Of a DNA stretch of 5,296 bases, positions 1 to 4,675 are shown piece after piece. How positions within the stretch are numbered: position 1 is the first letter of the stretch; every line of letters begins with the position of its first letter. A model generated the notes under the pieces. The model was not told the origin of the DNA, did not search any database, and saw nothing but the letters and a program-made list of their open reading frames with translations. The translations under genes and the position numbers were made by a program. This DNA is from an uncultured Novosphingobium sp. (GTDB lineage Bacteria > Pseudomonadota > Alphaproteobacteria > Sphingomonadales > Sphingomonadaceae). The stretch is from contig CAMPIM010000161.1 of NCBI GenBank assembly GCA_946886365.1, positions 1 to 5,296 on the forward strand, given 5' to 3'.

Positions 1-108
1 CCCATTCGCGGCGAGGGCGGCCAGGGCGCCGGCGGCGCCGAGGGCGCCGGCGACCGGAAAGGAGACGCCACAGCCGACGCCGCCCTGGCCGCCCTCGCGG
101 CGAATGGG
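1..108. repeat. 28-bp inverted repeat with a 52-nt loop at the window edge
   Basis: Positions 1-28 and 81-108 are reverse complements of each other with a single mismatch (G10 opposite G99), so this block could fold into a long GC-rich hairpin. Read on either strand, the arms encode similar alanine-rich peptides (ALAALAAN). Codon style in the readable frames is GGC/GCC-rich, unlike the GGG/GCG-rich tail genes that follow, and no homology to DUF2460 or to a tape-measure C-terminus is visible. No ribosome binding site or convincing start was found, so no gene is called here. A fold-back chimera or contig-end misassembly is the simplest explanation; a real rearrangement breakpoint is the alternative. 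Confidence 0.85.
25..51. repeat. Three tandem 9-bp units beginning GGCGCC
   Basis: Units start at 25, 34 and 43 and read GGCGCCGGC, GGCGCCGAG and GGCGCCGGC. They lie mostly in the loop of the inverted repeat. Each GGCGCC is itself palindromic, which adds small internal hairpins. A 9-bp unit would encode Gly-Ala-(Gly/Glu) in one frame, but there is no independent evidence that it is translated. Confidence 0.75.
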
Positions 109-117
109 GGGGGGGGG
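106..117. repeat. Homopolymer run of 12 G
   Basis: Twelve consecutive G residues follow the right arm of the inverted repeat, and further G-rich runs continue to about 149. Runs like this are hard to sequence and are slippage-prone. Recognisable DUF2460 coding begins just downstream, so this run and the G-rich stretch after it are the likely site of the frame break described for that gene. Confidence 0.9.
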
Positions 118-146
118 CCCGTCAAGCATGGGGTGGGGCGGGGCGG

Positions 147-548
147 GGGTTCCGTTTTACCGATCCTTATGATGATCGCAGCTGTGCGCCGGGGATGGCG
201 CCGGGCGCGCTGGATCAGCGTCTGGGGACGGGGGACGGCGTGCGGACGGAGTTTCCGTTGCAGCGCTATTATGGCGACGGTGAGGAGGCGCAGGTGCGGC
301 GGATCACCCGGCCGGTGGCGGGCAGCATTCGCGTGGCGGTGGATGGCGTCGAGCTGAGCAGCGGGTGGAGCCATGCGGGACTGGACGTCATCGCGTTCGA
401 CGAGGCTCCGGCGGTGGGCGCGTTGCTGACGGCGGGGTTCCGTTTCGACGTGCCGGTGCGTTTTGCCGAGGACCGGCTGGACATCAACCGGGCGACCTTT
501 GCAGCGGGCGAGGCGCCTTCGGTGCCGCTGGTGGAGATACGGGAATGA
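147..548 (+). CDS. DUF2460 tail protein (RcGTA g12-like distal tail), 5' end missing
   Basis: This is the C-terminal part, about 133 residues, of a DUF2460 (TIGR02217) protein, which is usually a little over 200 residues long. In RcGTA-like particles the equivalent g12 product forms the distal-tail ring joining the tube to the hub. Visible family landmarks, in order, are GFRFTDPYDDRSCAPG at the left end, then GTGDGVRTEFPLQRYYG, then RPVAGSIRVAVDGVEL, then GFRFDVPVRFAEDRLDIN and the terminal PSVPLVEIR. The reading frame stays open further left, but upstream of about 147 the peptide no longer resembles the family, and roughly the first 80-100 residues are not in the window. A hint of the expected preceding motif (KHG, 124-132) sits in another frame, suggesting an indel or damaged sequence between 130 and 147. 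An in-frame ATG at 195 exists but lies inside the conserved region and is not the true start. The stop overlaps the next gene's start as ATGA. Whether the gene is broken in the organism or only at a contig end cannot be decided here. Confidence 0.85.
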   Translation, partial: GFRFTDPYDDRSCAPGMAPGALDQRLGTGDGVRTEFPLQRYYGDGEEAQVRRITRPVAGSIRVAVDGVELSSGWSHAGLDVIAFDEAPAVGALLTAGFRFDVPVRFAEDRLDINRATFAAGEAPSVPLVEIRE

Positions 549-1360
549 GCGGGTTGGAGGCTTTGGATAGGCCGCTGGCCACGCTCGCTTTTTGCTGGCG
601 GCTGGAGCGGCGGGATGGGGTGACGATCGGGCTGACGAGCCATGACCGTGATCTGGAGATCGGGCATGTGCGCTATCGCGCCGCGCCGGGGATGACGCCT
701 TCGGCCGTTCGCAGCGGGATTAGTGCGGAGGCGGGGGATACCGACTTGCAGGGCGCGCTGATTGCGGATGCGATCAATGAGGCGGATTTGATGGCGGGTC
801 GCTGGGACGGGGCTGCGCTGGAGTTGCGGCTGACGGAATGGGAAGCGCCGGGCGAGATGTGGCTGATGCTCGCGAAGGGTGAGATTGGGAGCGTGGCGCG
901 AAAGGGCGGGGCTTTCACGGCGGAGCTGGTGGGCGCGATGGCAGCGCTGAAGGCTCCGGTCGCGCCCTCTACATCGCCCGATTGCCGGGCGCGGCTGGGG
1001 GACCGGCAGTGTCGGGTCGATCTGGCGGGGCGGCGTAAGGTCGTGGCGGTGTCGGCTGTCGATGATGTGGAGGTGAGTGCGGCCGGATTGGCTGTGGGTG
1101 TCTATGCATTTGGCACCTTGCGGTGGCTGACGGGCGCCAATGCAGGCGCGGTGCAGGCTGTCGTGGATAATGGGGCTAGTGTCGTGACGCTGGCCGATCC
1201 GCCATGTTTTGCGGTGGCGGCAGGGACGCTGGCGCTGCTGACAGAAGGTTGTGACCGGCAGTTGGATACGTGCCGAACGCGCTTCGCCAATGTCGTGAAT
1301 TTCAGGGGGGAGCCTTATTTGCCGGGGACGGACCTTCTGACGCGCTATCCGGGCGCGTGA
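545..1360 (+). CDS. DUF2163 / phage BR0599-like tail hub protein (RcGTA g13-like)
   Basis: A 271-residue protein of normal family length. The N-terminal DUF2163 domain covers about residues 8-160 (LATLAFCWRLERRDGVTIG, then TSHDRDLEIGHVRYRAAPG). The C-terminal BR0599-type domain covers about 180-268 and ends in GCDRQLDTCRTRFANVVNF and RGEPYLPGTDLL, a very diagnostic tail. In RcGTA the corresponding protein is the baseplate hub between the distal tail ring and the megatron. Cysteines are at 17, 147, 156, 221, 236 and 243. The pairs C147-X8-C156 and C236-X6-C243 resemble the iron-sulfur ligand pattern of lambda gpL-type tail-tip proteins, so a cluster is inferred. The ATG at 545 is chosen because it overlaps the upstream stop (ATGA), gives the family N-terminus, and has GGAG at 533-536. 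In-frame starts further upstream would run deep into DUF2460. The stop overlaps the next start as GTGA, indicating translational coupling. Confidence 0.93.
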   Translation: MSGLEALDRPLATLAFCWRLERRDGVTIGLTSHDRDLEIGHVRYRAAPGMTPSAVRSGISAEAGDTDLQGALIADAINEADLMAGRWDGAALELRLTEWEAPGEMWLMLAKGEIGSVARKGGAFTAELVGAMAALKAPVAPSTSPDCRARLGDRQCRVDLAGRRKVVAVSAVDDVEVSAAGLAVGVYAFGTLRWLTGANAGAVQAVVDNGASVVTLADPPCFAVAAGTLALLTEGCDRQLDTCRTRFANVVNFRGEPYLPGTDLLTRYPGA

Positions 1361-1758
1361 GCGGCGCAATGGGGGGCCGGATCGTGGCGGCGGCGCGCGA
1401 TCTGGTGGGGGTGCCTTTCCGGCTGCAGGGGCGCAGCAGGACGAGCGGTATCGATTGCGTCGGGCTGGCGGCTTTGGCGCTGGCGGAGGCGGGGCACAAG
1501 GGTACACCGCCGCGAGGCTATGGGCTGCGGTCGGGCGATGCGGCTCTGGCGCGCGACTGGCTGGAGCGGGCGGGCTTGCAGGCGGTTGAGCGGGGGCAGG
1601 CGGGCGACCTGGCGCTGGTGCGGCCGGGGCCGTTGCAGTTGCATCTAATGATTTTGGTCCCCGGCGGGCATGTGCATGCCCATGCGGGACTGGGGCGCGT
1701 GGTCGAGACGCCGGGGCCTTCGCCCTGGCCCGTCATCGGCCATTGGCGGGCGATATAG
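1357..1758 (+). CDS. NlpC/P60 phage cell-wall peptidase (RcGTA g14-like)
   Basis: A 133-residue NlpC/P60 cysteine peptidase of the phage type (TIGR02219). It is expected to sit in the tail tip and cleave peptide cross-links of peptidoglycan during entry. The nucleophile is C34 in GIDCVGLAALAL. The catalytic histidine is H96 in LHLMIL, after the usual GDLALV strand. The third polar residue is probably H107 or H109 in HVHAHAG, at the position where relatives have a histidine before a small residue. The N-terminal helix MGGRIVAAARDLVGVPFR is typical of the family. The chosen start is GTG at 1357, which overlaps the hub gene's stop (GTGA) and mirrors the preceding ATGA junction. ATG at 1369, four codons later, is an equally plausible start, and neither has a clear Shine-Dalgarno. 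There is no signal peptide, consistent with delivery as a virion part and not by secretion. The next gene begins 8 nt downstream. Confidence 0.9.
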   Translation: MSGAMGGRIVAAARDLVGVPFRLQGRSRTSGIDCVGLAALALAEAGHKGTPPRGYGLRSGDAALARDWLERAGLQAVERGQAGDLALVRPGPLQLHLMILVPGGHVHAHAGLGRVVETPGPSPWPVIGHWRAI

Positions 1759-1761
1759 GAG
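1757..1761 (+). promoter_or_regulatory. Ribosome binding site AGGAG for the megatron gene
   Basis: AGGAG overlaps the TAG stop of the peptidase gene and lies 5 nt before the ATG at 1767. It settles the start over the in-frame ATG at 1743, which lies inside the peptidase gene and has no comparable site. Confidence 0.75.
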
Positions 1762-1766
1762 CAGAC

Positions 1767-3962
1767 ATGGCGACTTTAGTGCTGACGGCGCTGGGCACGG
1801 CGATCGGCGGGCCGCTGGGCGGTGCGATCGGCGGATTGATCGGCAGCAGCCTGGATCAGGCGGTGCTTTTCAAGCCCAAGGGGCGCGAGGGCAGGCGGCT
1901 GACCGAGTTGCAGTTGCAGACATCGAGCTATGGCGCGCAGATCCCGAAGCTGTTCGGCACGATGCGTGCCGCCGGATCGGTGATCTGGGCGACCGACCTT
2001 AAGGAAAAGCGCAACAAGAGTGGCGGTGGCAAGGGGCGGCCGAGCGTCACCAGCTACAGCTATTCCGCAAGTTTCGCGGTTGCGTTGTCGGCGCGCAGGG
2101 TGCTGGCGGTGCGGCGCATATGGGCGGACGGCAATCTGCTGCGCGGCATAGGCGGGGATTTCAAGTCGGGGTTGAGCGCGTTCCGGCTGCATTTGGGGAG
2201 TGAGGATCAGGCTGCCGATCCGCTCATCGCTTCGGCGGAGGGCGTTGACCGGACGCCGGGGCATCGGGGCATCGCCTATGCGGTGTTCGAGGATCTTCAG
2301 CTTGCCGATTTTGGCAACCGCATTCCGTCGCTGACCTTTGAGGTGGAAGCGGATGAGGGGGTGGTAACCATCGCGACGGTGGCCGTGGACCTGAGTGGTG
2401 GCACACTAGCTGCTGCGGCAGACGGAACCGTCGATGGCTTTGCGGCGGGCGGAGCTGATGTGATCGATGCGATTGGTCCGCTGGTGGAGGCATGGGACCT
2501 TGCGTTTGTTGCTGGTGAAGATGGGCTGCGGCTGACCGGCACGGGGGGCGATGAGACGGGTGGTGAGATCGGCGCGGGCGCTTTGTGCAAGCGTATCAAT
2601 GGGCGGGCCATCGATGCCGTCGAACAGTCGGGGGAAAGCGCCGATGCGGTGCCGCTGGCCCTGTCGCTGCGCCATTATGATGCGGCGCGTGACTATCAGG
2701 CGGGGGTGCAGCGCGTCAGTCGCCCGGGGACGGGTCGGGTCGAGCGCGGGATCGATCTGCCGGTCACCATGTCGGGCGACGCCGCGCGCCGTCTGGCGGC
2801 CCGTCATCTTGGCCATGACTGGACGGGCCGATCGGCCATGACGCTGCGGTGCGGGTGGGACGCCCTGCGCCATGAGCCCGGTGATCTGGTGACGGTCGAG
2901 GCCATGCCGGGCCGCTGGCGGGTGGAGGAACGGGAATGGGAAGCCATGGCCGTTCGGTTGGCGCTGCGGCGGGTGCCGGGGGCGGGAGGAGTCTTGCCTG
3001 CGGGAGCATCCTCCGGCGCGATCGTGCGGCAGGCGGATGCGCTGCATGGACCTACTGTATTGATGCTGACCGACCTTCCGCCGCTGCGGGAGGCGGCGGC
3101 CACAGCGCCCTTGATCGCTGCGGCGGCCAGTGGCGGGGAAGGGTGGAGGAACGCGGCCCTGTTCGTGATGAGCGATACGGGGGAAGCCAATCCGGTCGGC
3201 CGCACTGCGCCGCGCGCCGTGATGGGGGAGGCTGACGACGCGTTGGGGCAGGGGAGCTGTGCGCTGATCGATCTGGTCAACAGCCTGCATGTGACGCTGC
3301 TGGCGGCGGACATGGAGCTTGGCGACGCGGATGAGGCGGCTTTGGCGCAGGGACGCAATCTTTGCATGGTTGGACGGGAGCTTCTGCAATTTTCCCGCGC
3401 GGTGCAGACGGGCGCGGCGAGCTTCCGGCTGGAAGGGCTGCGGCGGGGATTGTTCGGGACCGAATGGGCTATGGATGCGCATGTCGCTGGCGAGCCGTTT
3501 CTGCTGATCGAGGAGGAGCGGCTTGCCGAACCTTTTGCAGGCTTGGGCAATGGCGAGATCGGCAGCACGTTGCGGCTTTCGGCGGTGGGGATTGGCGATG
3601 CGGAGCCGGTGGAGGCAGAGCTGACCCTCAGCGGGGAAGCGGTGACGCCGGTGGCGCCCGTTCACCTTCGCGCCGTTGCCGACGGGGCGGGCGGATGGAA
3701 TCTGAGCTGGGTCCGGCGGAGCAGGAATGGCTGGCGCTGGATCAGCGGGGCGGATGTGCCGCTGGGCGAGGAAAGTGAGCGTTACGAATTGCGGGTTCTG
3801 GCAGACGGCGCCCTGATGCGCCGGATCGAGTCCACATCGCCGTCATGGGCATATGACGCGGACGCATTCGACGCGGATGGCGGCGGCGAATTGACGATCG
3901 AGGTGCGGCAGATCGGCTCTTTTGCCCTTGGACGGGCGGCGCGGATCGTCTTGCCGCTTTGA
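1767..3962 (+). CDS. GTA/phage baseplate 'megatron' protein (RcGTA g15-like), compact form
   Basis: A 731-residue tail-tip protein. Residues 1-32 form a hydrophobic glycine-zipper segment (GTAIGGPLGGAIGGLIG), a feature I associate with g15-type proteins and one that may contact or insert into membrane. Residues 40-195 are a baseplate-like domain containing QTSSYGAQIPKLFGTMRAAG and SYSYSASFAVALS. Residues about 200-405 fit the phage-tail_3 domain (RHYDAARDYQAGVQRV, then LRCGWDALRHEPGDLVTVE). Residues about 430-625 match the Rcc01698-like C-terminal region (GRELLQFSRA, LEGLRRGLFGTEWAM). The last 100 or so residues look like a fibronectin-III-type beta domain (LSWVRRSR, ERYELRVL, IEVRQIG). RcGTA g15 and its close relatives are much longer, about 1300 residues, and carry a TIM-barrel glycosidase-like domain near the N-terminus. 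Here the segment between the N-terminal domain and phage-tail_3 is too short to hold one. The frame is intact throughout. The role inferred from family and position is to close the tail tip and mediate envelope contact and DNA entry. Confidence 0.88.
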   Translation: MATLVLTALGTAIGGPLGGAIGGLIGSSLDQAVLFKPKGREGRRLTELQLQTSSYGAQIPKLFGTMRAAGSVIWATDLKEKRNKSGGGKGRPSVTSYSYSASFAVALSARRVLAVRRIWADGNLLRGIGGDFKSGLSAFRLHLGSEDQAADPLIASAEGVDRTPGHRGIAYAVFEDLQLADFGNRIPSLTFEVEADEGVVTIATVAVDLSGGTLAAAADGTVDGFAAGGADVIDAIGPLVEAWDLAFVAGEDGLRLTGTGGDETGGEIGAGALCKRINGRAIDAVEQSGESADAVPLALSLRHYDAARDYQAGVQRVSRPGTGRVERGIDLPVTMSGDAARRLAARHLGHDWTGRSAMTLRCGWDALRHEPGDLVTVEAMPGRWRVEEREWEAMAVRLALRRVPGAGGVLPAGASSGAIVRQADALHGPTVLMLTDLPPLREAAATAPLIAAAASGGEGWRNAALFVMSDTGEANPVGRTAPRAVMGEADDALGQGSCALIDLVNSLHVTLLAADMELGDADEAALAQGRNLCMVGRELLQFSRAVQTGAASFRLEGLRRGLFGTEWAMDAHVAGEPFLLIEEERLAEPFAGLGNGEIGSTLRLSAVGIGDAEPVEAELTLSGEAVTPVAPVHLRAVADGAGGWNLSWVRRSRNGWRWISGADVPLGEESERYELRVLADGALMRRIESTSPSWAYDADAFDADGGGELTIEVRQIGSFALGRAARIVLPL

Positions 3963-3980
3963 TAACCGACAATTGGAAAA

Positions 3981-3986
3981 AGGAAG
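3981..3986 (+). promoter_or_regulatory. Ribosome binding site AGGAAG for the DUF2793 gene
   Basis: AGGAAG in an A-rich context lies 7 nt before the ATG at 3994. It supports that start over the in-frame ATG at 3922, which lies within the megatron gene. Confidence 0.65.
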
Positions 3987-3993
3987 TTCGATC

Positions 3994-4497
3994 ATGACGA
4001 GCGATGCGACGCCTCGCTGGGCCTTGCCCCAGCTTTTCGCCGGGCAGGCGCAGAAGGAAGTCTTTCACAACGAGGCGCTGGCGCGGATCGACATGCTGCT
4101 GCATGGCGCGGTGGAAAGCGCTGACGAGGATGTGCCGCCAACTTCGCCCGATGAGGGCCAGTGTTGGATCGTGGCGGAAGGCGCTTCAGGAAGCTGGTCG
4201 GGGCAGGATGGGTCGGTCGCCTGCTGGACAGGGGGTGGCTGGCGGTTTGCCGCGCCGCGTGCGGGCCTGACGCTGCGGGTCGTGGATCGGGGCCACTCGA
4301 TGTATTTCGATGGCAGTGATTGGCAGGATGGAGCGGTTCGGGGCGATGGCTTCTATGTAGGGGGTGAGCGCGTTTCCGGGCCCCGGCAACCGGCCATAGC
4401 CAACCCAGTGGGCGGAAGCTCCATCGACAGTGAGGCGAGAAGTTCCCTGGTCACGATTTTAAATGCGATGCGCAGTCACGGACTGATCGAACCATGA
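3994..4497 (+). CDS. DUF2793 phage/GTA-associated protein, possible fibre or spike
   Basis: A 167-residue protein. The N-terminal DUF2793 domain (about residues 6-115) has the signature LPQLFAGQAQKEVFHNEAL, followed by a PP(T/S)SPDEGQCWIV strand, a tryptophan-rich GSWSGQDGSVACWTGGGW segment and HSMYFDGSDWQDG. DUF2793 occurs in alphaproteobacterial prophages and GTA-associated proteins. As I recall it is linked to surface-binding fibres or head spikes in Rhodobacter, so an adsorption role is an inference. The C-terminus (about 143-167) is a separate predicted helix, IDSEARSSLVTILNAMRSHG. It is joined by a Pro/Gly-rich linker and resembles a short tail seen on other alphaproteobacterial phage proteins, perhaps for oligomerisation or docking. 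It has no signal peptide. It lies 31 nt after the megatron gene with its own ribosome site and is probably the last gene of the tail operon. No clear intrinsic terminator follows. Confidence 0.85.
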   Translation: MTSDATPRWALPQLFAGQAQKEVFHNEALARIDMLLHGAVESADEDVPPTSPDEGQCWIVAEGASGSWSGQDGSVACWTGGGWRFAAPRAGLTLRVVDRGHSMYFDGSDWQDGAVRGDGFYVGGERVSGPRQPAIANPVGGSSIDSEARSSLVTILNAMRSHGLIEP

Positions 4498-4523
4498 CTT
4501 GTGGCATGTCCGGCTTTTACAAT
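4494..4523 (+). promoter_or_regulatory. Candidate sigma-70-type promoter for the outer-membrane protein gene
   Basis: A possible -35 ATGACT (4494-4499, four of six matches to TTGACA) is separated by 18 bp from TACAAT (4518-4523, five of six matches to TATAAT). The -35 overlaps the DUF2793 stop codon. Transcription would start near 4530 and give a leader of about 145 nt. A weaker alternative -10, TATGCT, lies at 4543-4548 without a well-spaced -35. The call rests on consensus matching alone, and alphaproteobacterial promoters tolerate much variation. Confidence 0.35.
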
Positions 4524-4585
4524 AGAGGTTCACGGAAATGCTTATGCTACGGGGCTTCTGGAGCCGTGTGATGCATTTGGGCAAC

Positions 4586-4640
4586 AGTTTCACCAATTGT
4601 GGACTTGCCATGAAACTTTCTTGCCGATACATGGTTTCAG
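4586..4640. repeat. Small overlapping inverted repeats in the leader of the outer-membrane protein gene
   Basis: AGTTTCA (4586-4592) is the exact reverse complement of TGAAACT (4611-4617) across an 18-nt loop. The core TGAAAC (4611-4616) can instead pair with GTTTCA at 4635-4640, again across 18 nt, and CCATG (4608-4612) with CATGG (4630-4634). The two foldings exclude each other. Stems of 5 to 7 bp are short enough to arise by chance, and there is no following U run, so this is not called a terminator. Confidence 0.45.
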
Positions 4641-4663
4641 CAGTCCTTCGTGACACTTTTGAA

Positions 4664-4669
4664 AGGGGA
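4664..4669 (+). promoter_or_regulatory. Ribosome binding site AGGGGA for the outer-membrane protein gene
   Basis: AGGGGA lies 6 nt before ATG 4676. In-frame ATGs at 4571, 4610 and 4631 would add up to 35 residues ahead of the signal peptide and have no better site, so 4676 is preferred. Confidence 0.7.
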
Positions 4670-4675
4670 ATTCAA

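Noticed and set aside
1..108. CRISPR repeat or transposon terminal inverted repeats
   Set aside because: There is one hairpin pair only, no spaced array, no transposase and no target-site duplication. The enclosed 52 nt is too short to be an element.
1..120. C-terminus of a tape-measure protein or the DUF2460 N-terminus
   Set aside because: All readable frames give Gly/Ala/Pro/Arg-rich peptides without the motifs of either family, and the block is largely self-complementary.
133..357. Plus-strand open frame of 74 codons in the frame next to DUF2460
   Set aside because: Its peptide is Arg/Trp-rich and out of frame with the DUF2460 homology. It may hold part of the frameshifted upstream sequence but is not a gene.
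269..1507. Long minus-strand open frame of 412 codons opposite the DUF2460, hub and peptidase genes
   Set aside because: It is a GC-rich shadow. The product is dominated by Pro, Arg, His and Gln with no recognisable domain, and the plus-strand genes have clear family signatures and coupled starts.
2406..3665. Long minus-strand open frame of 419 codons opposite the megatron gene
   Set aside because: It has the same Arg/Pro/His/Gln-rich shadow composition, no ribosome site or domain, and is fully covered by a recognisable gene on the other strand.
4549..4570. GGCT-TCTGG-AGCC hairpin as a terminator for the tail operon
   Set aside because: The stem is only 4 bp without bulges and no T run follows, so it does not meet the pattern of an intrinsic terminator.
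4459..4656. Minus-strand open frame of 65 codons over the intergenic region
   Set aside because: No ribosome site or recognisable motif, and it overlaps the end of the DUF2793 gene and the leader of the next gene.
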